Assembly (NCBI RefSeq): GCF_008638305.1
Contig: NZ_VTPZ01000004.1
Coordinates: 220,749-284,748, forward strand
DNA: 64,000 nucleotides
Reading direction: 5' to 3'
DNA from: Pseudomonas profundi
GTDB taxonomy: Bacteria; Pseudomonadota; Gammaproteobacteria; Pseudomonadales; Pseudomonadaceae
Under the pieces are notes generated by a model. The model searched no databases, had not been told where the DNA came from, and was given only the letters and a program-made list of their open reading frames with translations. The first letter of the stretch is position 1. The number at the start of each line of letters is the position of its first letter. Of this stretch, positions 8,052 through 16,554 are shown piece by piece. A program made the position numbers and the translations under genes.

Positions 8052-8705
8052 ATGAATACGCTGCATATCGATATCGTTTCGGATATCGCCTGTCCCTGGT
8101 GCGCCATCGGCTACGCACGGCTGGAGCGTGCAATGGCTGGCCTGGAAGGCGAGCTGGCGTTCAGCATCGAGTGGCATGCTTTTGAATTGAACCCGGACGC
8201 TTCTGATGAAGGCGAGCCGATATTGCAGGCGCTAAGCCGAAAATATGGACGTAGCGAGAGCGAGATGGAGGCCGCCCAGGCGAACATGGTCAGCATCGCT
8301 ACCGGGTTGGGGCTGAATTTCGAGAAGATGCAGCAGCGCCGCACCGCCAATACCTTTGATGCGCATCGGCTGGTCAAGTGGGCCGGTGAGCAGGGCCGTC
8401 AGACGCAAATGAAACAGGCGTTTTTTGACGCGTATTTTGGTCGCGCCGAAAACGTCGGTGATCAGCAGGTGTTGCTGCGTTGCGTCGAAACCATTGGCCT
8501 GGATACTGCTGATGCGCAGGCAGTGCTCGCATCGGAGCGGTACGCCGAAGCAGTACGTGCTGACGAGGAGCGCTATCGTCAGGCCGGCGTCACCGGGGTG
8601 CCGGCATTCATCATCAACGGGCAATACATGATTGCCGGTGCGCAGGAGCCCGAGACGCTGATGACGGCGTTGCGCGACATCGCTTCCGGCAATCCCGATG
8701 TTTGA
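8052..8705 (+). CDS. DsbA-family (FrnE-like) oxidoreductase
   Basis: A protein of 217 residues with a thioredoxin fold. The N-terminal strand IDIVSDIACPWCAIGY carries the redox CPWC motif at residues 14-17, and the cis-proline motif GVTGVPAFIING lies near residue 180. No signal peptide is present, so it is cytoplasmic, as expected of the FrnE / 2-hydroxychromene-2-carboxylate isomerase-like branch. Such proteins act as disulfide oxidoreductases, often linked to stress resistance. The stop lies eight bases inside the next gene, so the two genes overlap and are probably cotranscribed. The exact substrate is unknown. Confidence 0.88.
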   Translation: MNTLHIDIVSDIACPWCAIGYARLERAMAGLEGELAFSIEWHAFELNPDASDEGEPILQALSRKYGRSESEMEAAQANMVSIATGLGLNFEKMQQRRTANTFDAHRLVKWAGEQGRQTQMKQAFFDAYFGRAENVGDQQVLLRCVETIGLDTADAQAVLASERYAEAVRADEERYRQAGVTGVPAFIINGQYMIAGAQEPETLMTALRDIASGNPDV

Positions 8706-9234
8706 ACTGCAGCAGATCGACCCCGAGGCGTACCGGCGCCAGACGCGGCGTAGCACCTTGATTGTGGCGGTCCTGTTTGCGGCGATCGCCATGGCATCGG
8801 CAACGCTGACCGTTGCGCTCTTTGGCGAGCCCGGCGGGAACAATTTCATCTGGAATCTGGCGGGTGTGCTTGCGGGCCTGTTTATCAGCAGCGCTATCGT
8901 GCGGGCATTGCTCTGGGACAAGCCCTTCATGGCGCAGGCGCGTTACGGCTGGCAGCTCAAGCGCAGCCTGATGAGCGTTACCAATGTCATGCATCACGTA
9001 GAAGCCGGCGTGGCGGCCAATGATCCGGAGGCGATGAAGCTGTTGCGTTTTTACCACCAGGGGCTGACACAGATGCACCAGCTTGAGGGCCATACCAGCG
9101 CGCTGGAAGAGCTTCGTAGCGAGAGCGAAGCGCATCGCCAGCGGCTCGAAGCAATGGGCATCCCGGCTGATCAGCCGCGACTCGATCCGCACTGGCTGGA
9201 GGCCGTCAAGCGCTACGGAAAGAAGGCCAGATAA
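8698..9234 (+). CDS. DUF3087-type membrane protein
   Basis: A protein of 178 residues with two adjacent membrane segments (about residues 19-42 and 51-70) and a long cytoplasmic C-terminal helix region with many Glu, Gln and Arg residues. The pattern (IDPEAYRRQTRRSTLIVAVLF near the start, then KPFMAQARYGWQLKR) agrees with the DUF3087 family of Pseudomonas, whose role is unknown. The ATG lies inside the last codons of the DsbA-family gene, so it is likely translated by coupling. A function cannot be assigned. Confidence 0.7.
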   Translation: MFELQQIDPEAYRRQTRRSTLIVAVLFAAIAMASATLTVALFGEPGGNNFIWNLAGVLAGLFISSAIVRALLWDKPFMAQARYGWQLKRSLMSVTNVMHHVEAGVAANDPEAMKLLRFYHQGLTQMHQLEGHTSALEELRSESEAHRQRLEAMGIPADQPRLDPHWLEAVKRYGKKAR

Positions 9235-9239
9235 GGGAA

Positions 9240-9260
9240 ACGCCCCACGGTGTGGGGCGT
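9240..9260. terminator. Perfect 9-bp hairpin at convergent gene ends
   Basis: ACGCCCCAC at 9240-9248 pairs perfectly with GTGGGGCGT at 9252-9260 around a GGT loop. It lies just after the DUF3087 gene and before the end of the broken lipoprotein gene on the other strand. There is no T-run, so the terminator role is probable but not proven. Confidence 0.55.
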
Positions 9261-9280
9261 ATGGGCTTGCTGCTGATGGC

Positions 9281-10167
9281 TTACTGGAGATAGTCCCGGA
9301 ACTGCACCGAGATCGACCGCACTTCACTTGAAGGCCAGTTGGGCACGTTGATCTGTTGTGTCGCACCTCCGCCCCCACGGGGGGTCAGCTCAATGGCGAT
9401 GACATCGCTCGGTGGTGAACTGGCAGGCAGATACATGTCCAGCCCGGATATGAACGGAACCACATGAAAGTCCGGGTCCGGTGTCTCGAGTGAGCTTTGC
9501 TTGTCCGCTCCCTTGTCATGCAGGAACAGGCTGCTGAGGCGTTTCTCCAGCGGGGCTACCTCGGCCGTTATCACATTCGTCCCGTTCACCGTCAGCACGT
9601 CGTTGCTGTCCCCCTGGTCGCCCCATAATTCCTTGTCACGACCGATATTCAGGTTCGAGTGCCGCGGGTCGCGCGCAAGCCTGGCGCCGAGTCCGGTGCC
9701 GGGAGCCGAGGTGTTCAGCCGTACAAAATAGCTGTCCTGCGCATAGTGAGATCACCATCGGCGTCCAGTGATTGCAGAAAGCGGGACATATTCAATACCG
9801 CCGGATCACCGACGTGTTCGGCATCGGACACGATATCTTTCGGAGTCAGGACGGCTTGGCCTGCAGCGGCGCCTAGCTCAATGCCCGCCAGTGAAAAACT
9901 GACTGTTTCACCGTCCTGATATCTGAACACACCGGCCTCAGTAGTGGTGCCGCTTTGGCTCGCTGTTTCATAAGTGATGCCTGCCACCGGACTATCAAGG
10001 AAAACGCCCTCCGATACATCGACCGGGTCTGGATCGGGGTCTGGCTTCGGATGGTGAGGGTGGTCATCATCCGAGTCAGAACCTGAACTGCACCCGGCCA
10101 GCAGCAGGGAGAGAAAAAGTGGTATCGCTGCGCATCGGGTGCCCGTGCGCGGTCCGTAACTGTTCAT
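9281..10167 (-). pseudogene. Frameshifted lipoprotein gene beside the third curlin
   Basis: The minus strand from ATG 10167 encodes a lipoprotein signal (LLLAGCSSGSDSDDD) and a His/Pro/Asp-rich linker. A beta-rich domain follows (FLDSPVAGITYET, then GVFRYQDGETVSFSLAGIELG, and SRFLQSLDADGD). This resembles the N-terminal domain of large surface lipoproteins of marine gammaproteobacteria. The frame stops at 9715. A second frame, one base off, is open from about 9735 (AQDSYFVRLNTSAPGTG) to the stop at 9281 and encodes about 150 more residues. One indel or a small internal deletion near 9730 would explain this. The upper part could still be made as a 150-residue lipoprotein. The lower part has no ribosome site that I can see. 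Confidence 0.7.
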
Positions 10168-10407
10168 GCCGCATCCTCTTTTGTTATTGGAAAGCGATGT
10201 CTGCGCCGGCATTGCTGTAACGACACACAAAAGACAATCGGACAAAGAGTAGGACAGTTTTCAATTCTGTTCCGTGAGCGGGACCCTAGGGCTGGCGAAA
10301 GTCCATCTTTCGATGGATGCCGCTCAGGATCGAAAGGGAGAGGATAGAGCCAACAGCGGATTGATTGGCTCGATGAAAAGATCCGCATGAACATGGGAGA
10401 AGGCGAC

Positions 10408-11355
10408 ATGATCATGCAAAGATTGAATCAGACAACTGCAATCATCGCATTGGCGACGGCTTTTGCCTCGGCGCATGCTGATGATTTCAATCAGGCACAT
10501 ATTCATCAGGACGGCGAGCAGCAACACGCAAGCGTCTGGCAAACAGGCATGGGCAACCGTTCGTCGACGGCGCAGACCGAGAGCGTGCTGACCGAGGCTT
10601 TCACGCGGCAGGACGGCAGCTATAACGAAGCGGATATCAACCAACGCGGGGTGTCGCTCAGTACAGCGGTCGATCAGATCGGCGAATTGAATCAGGTGGA
10701 CGTATGGCAGTATGAATCAGCCCAGGACATTTCGCTGGCGGTCTCTCAGACCGGTTCCGGACATCTTGCGCTCGTTAGCCAGATGCACGTTGAGCAAACT
10801 GCGCTGATCGATCAGGCGGGGAGCGGGCATAGGGTCGACCTGAGCCAGTTTGGCGAAGGGAACGTGGCTACCATTCTCCAGTCGGGTGAGGGTCATAGTG
10901 CGTTGGTCAGGCAGACGGGCACACAGGAATTTTCCACCGTCTATTCCTATTATGGGCAGGCTCGGATTGAGCAGAGTGGTATCCAGCAAGGCGCTTCGCT
11001 GAATCTGGGGGGCTGGTGGAATCAGGTACAGCTTGTTCAGGGCGGGCAGGATAACCGGGCCACCGTGCACCAGCACGGGTCAGATCTGATAATTGATGTA
11101 GTGCAGCAGGGCCAGGGCAATGAGGTGGAGATGTATGGATCGAGCCCCGGCAATGCCATAACCATCGATCAGAACGGCAACGATAATTGGACCCAGACGT
11201 CTCATCCGGGGAGTTTCGGCGGCTACGAAGCCAGTCTGGCAGTCAGCCAGACCGGCAATTCCAACTGGGCGCAGGTCACTCAGGATTCAGCGATGGCTCA
11301 AGCCGATGTCATTCAGTCCGGCTCCGGTAACTTCGCCAGGGTCGAGCAGTATTGA
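10408..11355 (+). CDS. Third curlin-repeat protein
   Basis: A protein of about 315 residues with a signal peptide (MIMQRLNQTTAIIALATAFASAHA) followed by curlin repeats through to the end, such as AHIHQDGEQQHA, LSQFGEGNVATILQSG and ADVIQSGSGNFARVEQY. I count about 24 strand-turn units, less regular than in csgA and including tryptophan and glycine-rich inserts (LNLGGWWNQ, SSPGNAITID). GGAGAAGG sits six bases before the ATG at 10408; two earlier ATGs at 10387 and 10393 lack such a site. It is 4.9 kb from csgA, beyond the DUF1538 operon and the broken lipoprotein gene, so it may be expressed independently. It could be an accessory fibre subunit or terminator of curli fibres. Confidence 0.85.
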   Translation: MIMQRLNQTTAIIALATAFASAHADDFNQAHIHQDGEQQHASVWQTGMGNRSSTAQTESVLTEAFTRQDGSYNEADINQRGVSLSTAVDQIGELNQVDVWQYESAQDISLAVSQTGSGHLALVSQMHVEQTALIDQAGSGHRVDLSQFGEGNVATILQSGEGHSALVRQTGTQEFSTVYSYYGQARIEQSGIQQGASLNLGGWWNQVQLVQGGQDNRATVHQHGSDLIIDVVQQGQGNEVEMYGSSPGNAITIDQNGNDNWTQTSHPGSFGGYEASLAVSQTGNSNWAQVTQDSAMAQADVIQSGSGNFARVEQY

Positions 11356-11358
11356 CCT

Positions 11359-11398
11359 AGGGCGCCGGTCAGTAGGTTGAGCAACTGACCGGCGCCCT
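11359..11398 (+). terminator. Strong 15-bp hairpin after the third curlin gene
   Basis: AGGGCGCCGGTCAGT at 11359-11373 pairs perfectly with ACTGACCGGCGCCCT at 11384-11398 around a 10-base loop, starting three bases after the curlin stop. It lacks a following T-run, so it could also act as an mRNA-stabilising 3' structure. Confidence 0.65.
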
Positions 11399-11602
11399 AT
11401 TGCGCATGGCCAGATCGCTGGCGCCTGTGTGCAAACCGCTTGCCGGCTTGTTTCGGTGCTAGGCTGGTCTATCCTTCCTTTGCCGGTAAACTCATCTGCA
11501 ACAGGCGTTTCAGAGCGGTTGCGACTGATTGAACAAAGATCAATGCAACTCAGGGGCTGCCTGCTAATCCAACCATTAAACCGACGTCCTCTGGAGGCAG
11601 TT

Positions 11603-13093
11603 GTGAGCCAGGTCAGCACCCCGAAATTTGATAACAGTTACGTGCGATTGCCGGAACGTTTCTACACGCGGCAGGCACCTGAGCCGGTCAGGGCGCCGGG
11701 GATGATTCGCATCAACGAAGCCCTGGCCAGGCAGTTGGGGATATCGCTTGAGTGGCTGAATTCTGCCGAGGGTCTGCAGGTGCTTGCCGGCAATCAGCTG
11801 GCGCCCGGGTCCGAGCCGATTGCCACCGTCTATGCGGCCCACCAGTTCGGCGGTTGGAATCCGCGGCTGGGTGATGGTCGCGCGGTGCTGCTTGGCGAGG
11901 TGGTCGATTCGAGAGGGCGGCGTTTCGATGTTCAGCTCAAGGGTTCCGGGCGCACGCCCTATTCGCGAGGCGGTGATGGGCGTTCGCCGCTTGGCCCGGT
12001 GCTGCGTGAATACATTGTCAGCGAGGCGATGGCCGCGCTTGGCGTGCCCACATCCCGCAGCCTGGCGGCGGTTACTACCGGCGAAAAGGTACGACGCGAG
12101 CGAAGCCTGCCGGGCGCCATTCTCACGCGTGTGTCGTCCAGCCATATACGCATCGGTACCTTTCAGTATTTTGCCAGCCGGGACGACCAGGAGGCTGTGC
12201 ATATTCTCGCTGATCATGTGATCAAGCGGCATTACCCCGCAGCAGCCAAAGCCGAGCGGCCCTATGTTGCGTTGCTGCAGGCGGTCATTGCGCGGCAGGC
12301 CAATCTTGTCGCTGACTGGCAGCAGTTGGGCTTCATTCATGGCGTCATGAATACGGATAACATGCTGGTCTCCGGCGACACCGTGGACTACGGCCCCTGC
12401 GCGTTTATGGACGCTTACCATCCCGACAAGGTCTTCAGCTCCATCGATGAGGGCGGACGCTACGCCTACTCCAATCAACCGGGTATCGCCCAGTGGAATC
12501 TCGCCTGGCTGGCGCGAGCACTGCTGCCGTTGCTCGATGAGGATGAAGATGCTGCGGTGCAGGCCGGGCAGCAGGCGATTGACGCCTATGAAAAGCAGTA
12601 TCTGGATGCCTACAACGATCTGATGCGGCGCAAACTCGGGCTGGCACGAACCAATGAAAAGAGCATAACCCTGGTGACAGAGCTGCTGCAGGCCATGCAC
12701 GAGGCGGGCGCCGACTACACGCTGACGTTCCGCCGCCTGGCCGAGCTGGCCGGACCGACACCGGGGCCTGAGCAGGCCAGTATCGCTGGTATCTTCGAAC
12801 TGCCTGATACGCTGCAGCCATGGCTGGAAAAATGGCGTGCCCAGCTTGCGGCGGAGGCAGGTCCGGCGGCTGAACGGCAACGACAGATGCTGGCTCTGAA
12901 CCCCGTGTTCATTCCGCGTAACCATCTGGTTGAAGAGGTCATACGTGCGGCTACCGACAAGGACGATTTCGAGCCGTTTCACCAGTTAGTCGAACGGCTT
13001 GCCATGCCCTGCCGCTATGATGAAAAGGATGCGCGCTACGCTACGCCGCCGCGGCCGGAACAGATGGTGGCGCGTACGTTTTGCGGAACCTGA
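11603..13093 (+). CDS. selO: Protein adenylyltransferase SelO (YdiU)
   Basis: A protein of 496 residues with a pseudokinase fold that transfers AMP from ATP to Ser, Thr or Tyr residues of target proteins. Visible motifs are the LKGSGRTPYSRGGDGR nucleotide-binding region, REYIVSEAM with the helix-C glutamate, HGVMNTDNM (the catalytic-loop equivalent) and DYGPCAFMD (the metal-binding DFG equivalent). Start: GTG at 11603 with GGAGG five bases upstream. A longer open frame to 11429 encodes residues unlike the family, so it was not used. The C-terminus ends in FCGT, so the penultimate-region cysteine typical of SelO, which can be selenocysteine in eukaryotes, is present. Linked to oxidative stress responses in E. 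coli. Confidence 0.95.
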   Translation: MSQVSTPKFDNSYVRLPERFYTRQAPEPVRAPGMIRINEALARQLGISLEWLNSAEGLQVLAGNQLAPGSEPIATVYAAHQFGGWNPRLGDGRAVLLGEVVDSRGRRFDVQLKGSGRTPYSRGGDGRSPLGPVLREYIVSEAMAALGVPTSRSLAAVTTGEKVRRERSLPGAILTRVSSSHIRIGTFQYFASRDDQEAVHILADHVIKRHYPAAAKAERPYVALLQAVIARQANLVADWQQLGFIHGVMNTDNMLVSGDTVDYGPCAFMDAYHPDKVFSSIDEGGRYAYSNQPGIAQWNLAWLARALLPLLDEDEDAAVQAGQQAIDAYEKQYLDAYNDLMRRKLGLARTNEKSITLVTELLQAMHEAGADYTLTFRRLAELAGPTPGPEQASIAGIFELPDTLQPWLEKWRAQLAAEAGPAAERQRQMLALNPVFIPRNHLVEEVIRAATDKDDFEPFHQLVERLAMPCRYDEKDARYATPPRPEQMVARTFCGT

Positions 13094-13112
13094 TCTGACA
13101 AGGAAAGCGTGA

Positions 13113-13961
13113 ATGCTCAAGCCAGCAGGCGGACACCTCAAGGCCAGGCTGTTCCAGATTATCTTCGAGTCCGATTCGCGTCTGGCCAAGGGGTTCGACA
13201 TTGCTCTGGCTGCGCTGATACTGCTCAGCGTCGCCGTGGTGCTGCTCGACAGTGTCGCGTCCTTCCATGAGCGCTTCGGTGTGCTGTTCTATCGGCTGGA
13301 GTGGGTGGTAACCGTACTCTTCACAATCGAACTGGCCCTGCGCATCTATTGCCTGGAGAAACCCTGGCTGTATCTGCGAAGTTTCTACGGCGTGATCGAT
13401 ATGCTGGCAGTGCTGCCCACATGGTTGGCGCTTATCGCGCCTGGCGCGCAAACGCTGGTGGTCATCCGTTTGCTGCGTACCCTGCGTCTGTTCCGCGTTC
13501 TGGAAATGATGACGCTGGTCGGGCAGGGACGGTTGTTGCTGGACGCCCTGGCGCGTAGCCGCGGACAGATAACGCTGTTCCTGTTCTCGGTCCTGATGCT
13601 GGTAACCATATTTTCCTCGTTGTTGTATCTGATCGAGCCGCCCGAATCCGGCTTCACCAGTATCCCCATGGCGATCTACTGGGGCGTGGTCACGCTGACG
13701 ACAGTAGGCTACGGCGACATCACACCCATCACCCCCCTCGGGCAGTTCATATCGATGGTGATCATGCTGACAGGCTATTCGATCATCGCGTTGCCGATCG
13801 GCGTGTTCTCGGTCGAGGTGATCAACGCCTTGCGTCAGGAGCGCTATTCAGACGAGGCGTGCCCGGGTTGCGGTCGCAGCGAGCACGAGCGCAATGCGCG
13901 TTACTGCAAATATTGCGGCACCTGGCTGGATGAAGAGACCAGAGATCCCAACAGACCCTAG
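13113..13961 (+). CDS. Voltage-gated-type potassium channel with C-terminal zinc ribbon
   Basis: A protein of 282 residues. Six membrane segments are present. The S4-like helix has regularly spaced arginines (RLLRTLRLFRVL, about 119-130), and the selectivity filter TTVGYGD lies at about 196-202. This is a KvAP-type channel for K+ in the inner membrane. The C-terminal tail after S6 has two CxxC pairs (CPGC and CKYC, about 249-267), a likely zinc ribbon that could tune gating. It starts about 20 bases after selO. Its last codons overlap the end of the convergent phosphodiesterase gene by four bases. Confidence 0.93.
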   Translation: MLKPAGGHLKARLFQIIFESDSRLAKGFDIALAALILLSVAVVLLDSVASFHERFGVLFYRLEWVVTVLFTIELALRIYCLEKPWLYLRSFYGVIDMLAVLPTWLALIAPGAQTLVVIRLLRTLRLFRVLEMMTLVGQGRLLLDALARSRGQITLFLFSVLMLVTIFSSLLYLIEPPESGFTSIPMAIYWGVVTLTTVGYGDITPITPLGQFISMVIMLTGYSIIALPIGVFSVEVINALRQERYSDEACPGCGRSEHERNARYCKYCGTWLDEETRDPNRP

Positions 13962-14428
13962 CGGGCGGGAACAGGCAATTCGACAATGCGGGCGGAGAGC
14001 TCTTCGCCAGCGATGGTCAGCTCGGCGACGGCAATGGGCAGTTTGAACCGGCGACGCCCCGCACTGCCGGGGTTGATATACAGCATGCCGTCACGCTCGG
14101 TTATCGAGGGCTTGTGCGAATGGCCAGAGATGACCACCCGTGCACCGACTTCGGCAGGATCGATAGTCAGCTCCGCCAGGTCATGAATAACGTAGATCCC
14201 TGTCGCTTCCAGCGTGAGATACGCCGTCTCAGGCAGGCTCAGTCCCCATTCGCTGCGATCGTTGTTGCCGCGCACGACGGTTACCGGTGCCAGCGTTTCG
14301 AGCGACTGGATGATGCTCTCATCCATGATATCGCCGGCATGGATGATGTGGTCGCTTCCCCTCAGGAAAGCAACGGCTTCGTCGCGAAGCAGATTGTGCG
14401 TATCGGCGATCAGCCCGACTCTCAACAT
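13958..14428 (-). CDS. YfcE/MJ0936-family metallophosphodiesterase
   Basis: A protein of 156 residues with the calcineurin-like metallophosphoesterase motifs in order: IADTH (Asp9, His11), HAGDIMD, VVRGNNDR and SGHSHKP. The metal-binding residues are all present, so it should be an active Mn/Ni-type phosphodiesterase. Its natural substrate is unknown. The length is typical of the short YfcE-like family. It converges on the potassium channel gene with a four-base overlap. Confidence 0.92.
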   Translation of the reverse strand: MLRVGLIADTHNLLRDEAVAFLRGSDHIIHAGDIMDESIIQSLETLAPVTVVRGNNDRSEWGLSLPETAYLTLEATGIYVIHDLAELTIDPAEVGARVVISGHSHKPSITERDGMLYINPGSAGRRRFKLPIAVAELTIAGEELSARIVELPVPAR

Positions 14429-14484
14429 AAGACGCCCGGACAGTTGCGGCGGAGCCTGTGGTCCGCCGGCAACCGCCTTCCTGT

Positions 14485-14781
14485 TCAGTTTTGCAGGATG
14501 GACTCACAGCGTTTTGAAGCGTCAATCAGCCGCTGGCGCGTTTCCTGGTCGATTTCCTGCTGGCTGCCCATCTCTTCCAGCTCAGCGGTGCTGAACTCGC
14601 TGCTGACTTCGCCGGCCGCACATTCGCAGAAGGCCTTGGCTTTCGCGGCGCTATGTTCGGCCTGCGCGCCTTCGACGCATTCGGCGACAAAGGGTGCCTG
14701 GGCGCCCTCGGGCCATTCGGCGCTGGCGGGCAGGGCGACGGCCAGTGGAAACAACAAGGCAATCAGATGACGGTACTTCAT
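14485..14781 (-). CDS. Small periplasmic protein with conserved-looking cysteines
   Basis: A protein of 98 residues. A signal peptide (MKYRHLIALLFPLAVALPASA) is followed by a short acidic mature part with four cysteines (VAECVEG, FCECAAG, KRCES). The pairing suggests disulfide-bonded helices. No family is recognised. It is divergent from rarD, with a promoter region between 14782 and 14923. Codon use matches its neighbours. Confidence 0.7.
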   Translation of the reverse strand: MKYRHLIALLFPLAVALPASAEWPEGAQAPFVAECVEGAQAEHSAAKAKAFCECAAGEVSSEFSTAELEEMGSQQEIDQETRQRLIDASKRCESILQN

Positions 14782-14923
14782 GCGGTACTCCTGTTCGTGC
14801 GCTGTCAGGCAGGAATGCCTGGTTCTTCATCTGAGGCGGACGAGCGGAGCGAGTTCCCCCGATCGGCATCCATACGCGCCTCGAAGCTGTCATCATGTCG
14901 CCAGTTCTTCAGGAGAGAGGTCG

Positions 14924-15823
14924 ATGGGCATCAACGTATCATCCGAAAATACCCGGGGCGTGGCATTCGGGGTCGCTGCCTATGCCATGTGGGGATGCTT
15001 TCCGCTGTTTTTTGCGCTGTTCGAGGGCGTGCCCGCCTATGAGGTGTTGGTGCACCGTATTCTCTGGTCCTGCGTCTTTCTGACCCTGGTGATCAGTTTA
15101 CTGCGGCGTTGGCAGCCGGTAACCGGGGCGCTGGCCAACCCGCGGGGCCTGGGGCGGGTGGCAACCTGCGCTGTGCTGATTGCGATCAACTGGGGTTTAT
15201 ACATATATGCGGTCGAAACCAACCATGTGTTGCAGGCCAGCCTGGGGTATTTCCTCACGCCCCTGATTAACGTTGCGTTAGGCGTACTGATCCTGCGCGA
15301 GCGCATGGCGCGCCTGCAGGTGGCCTCGGTGTTGTTGGCCGCGGTCGCGATCATGATTCAGGTCGTGATGCTCGCCAGCGTGCCCTGGATCAGCCTTATT
15401 CTGGCAGTATCCTTTGGCTGCTATGGGCTGGTGCGTAAGCAGATCGCCCTGGATGGGCTGTCCGGCCTGTTCGTCGAGACGCTGATTTTACTGCCGATTG
15501 CCATGCTGGCGCTTGGCTGGCTGACGGCATCCGGTATGTCGAACTTCCTGGTAAAAGGCAACACCCTGTTGTTGATCGCCTGCGGAGCAGTGACCGCGGT
15601 GCCGTTGCTGGCCTTCGCCGGTGCAGCGCGACGCTTGCGTCTGTCCACGGTGGGCTTTCTGATGTATCTGAACCCGACGCTGCAGTTTCTCATAGCGCTA
15701 TATGTGTTCAACGAGCCGCTGGAGCGGGTTCAGCTGATCAGCTTCATCACCATCTGGATCGCGCTTGCGCTCTATTCATGGTCCGCCTGGCGTGAGAGTC
15801 GGGCAATCGAACAACACGGCTGA
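14924..15823 (+). CDS. rarD: RarD-type EamA-family transporter
   Basis: An inner-membrane protein of 299 residues with ten predicted membrane segments. N-terminal RGVAFGVAAYAMWGCFPLFF, the internal VHRILWS motif and the NWGLYIYAVETNHVLQASLGY stretch are characteristic of RarD proteins (DMT superfamily, chloramphenicol-sensitivity type). Substrate unknown. The ATG at 14924 has AGGAGAGAGG upstream and is preferred over an in-frame ATG at 14780, whose extra residues are not membrane-like. Confidence 0.9.
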   Translation: MGINVSSENTRGVAFGVAAYAMWGCFPLFFALFEGVPAYEVLVHRILWSCVFLTLVISLLRRWQPVTGALANPRGLGRVATCAVLIAINWGLYIYAVETNHVLQASLGYFLTPLINVALGVLILRERMARLQVASVLLAAVAIMIQVVMLASVPWISLILAVSFGCYGLVRKQIALDGLSGLFVETLILLPIAMLALGWLTASGMSNFLVKGNTLLLIACGAVTAVPLLAFAGAARRLRLSTVGFLMYLNPTLQFLIALYVFNEPLERVQLISFITIWIALALYSWSAWRESRAIEQHG

Positions 15824-15829
15824 GCTGAC

Positions 15830-16039
15830 ATGCAAAGACCCATTACCGGTTATCACCTCGACGAAGAGGATCATTGGGTGGCAGAACTTTCGTGTGGTCA
15901 TTTTCAGCATGTCAGGCATAACCCACCCTGGCAGGAACGCTACTGGGTTATTACCGAAGCGGGCCGCAACAGCCGCTTGGGCGTCCTACTCAACTGCAAA
16001 AAGTGCGAGGCAGGCGCGCCCCCTGACATAGCCGAATGA
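15830..16039 (+). CDS. DUF3565 small protein
   Basis: A protein of 69 residues that matches the DUF3565 pattern (ITGYHLDEEDHWVAELSCGH.QHVRH.PPW..R.WV). Two CxxC-like elements (SCGH and CKKC) could bind zinc. It follows rarD by six bases, so it is probably cotranscribed. Function unknown. Confidence 0.82.
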   Translation: MQRPITGYHLDEEDHWVAELSCGHFQHVRHNPPWQERYWVITEAGRNSRLGVLLNCKKCEAGAPPDIAE

Positions 16040-16554
16040 CCCCGCTGCAATCACCCATCGGGTCTACCTGTTCCCGCGTGTGATAGTGGTCTTTCGGTTT
16101 TTCTGCCAAATGGCGCTTTCGCTCCTTTTTGATGGCACTTTTTCGTCTTCCTGTGTTCGGACATCACAGGGGTAGAACGCAGCGTTCCATTTCCAGGGAT
16201 TACATGGTTCGGTGTCTGCTGCTTTGTGCCGCCGCTACGCCGGTACGCAATAGAGCCAGGTTGACCCTCGCCAGTGGTCTGGTTTTGCTCCCCACAGATT
16301 TAACGCCATTCCATCGTTGGATTGATGAACAGCGACCATCCGAGGTGCATGATTATCATGATCCCTCGTATTGAGTGGTGTGGCTTGGAAAGTTGGATTG
16401 GGCGCTGTGGAGGCACCCACCAGGCCGAATACCCGGAATTCAAAAAAGAGCTCAAATGACCATTAGTCCGCCTTAGATAACCGCTGAAATTTTTGATATC
16501 GCTTCCGCTACCGGCGCTGTCCGGTCGGCGCAATTCAGTGTTGAGGATTATCTA
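16040..16554. other. Gene-free stretch of about 515 bases
   Basis: No credible gene is found. It is lower in GC than the flanks, has T-rich patches (around 16095-16145) and only short frames without ribosome sites. The last 60 bases should hold the promoter and leader of the acyltransferase gene. No tRNA or repeat was recognised. Confidence 0.6.

Noticed and set aside
11576-12982. Long open frame on the minus strand inside selO
   Set aside because: It is a shadow of the selO codon pattern; it has no ribosome site and its translation has no recognisable domain, while the plus strand encodes a clear SelO.
16129-16374. Small open frame of 81 codons before the acyltransferase
   Set aside because: No ribosome site, no family, and other short frames overlap it in a lower-GC spacer.
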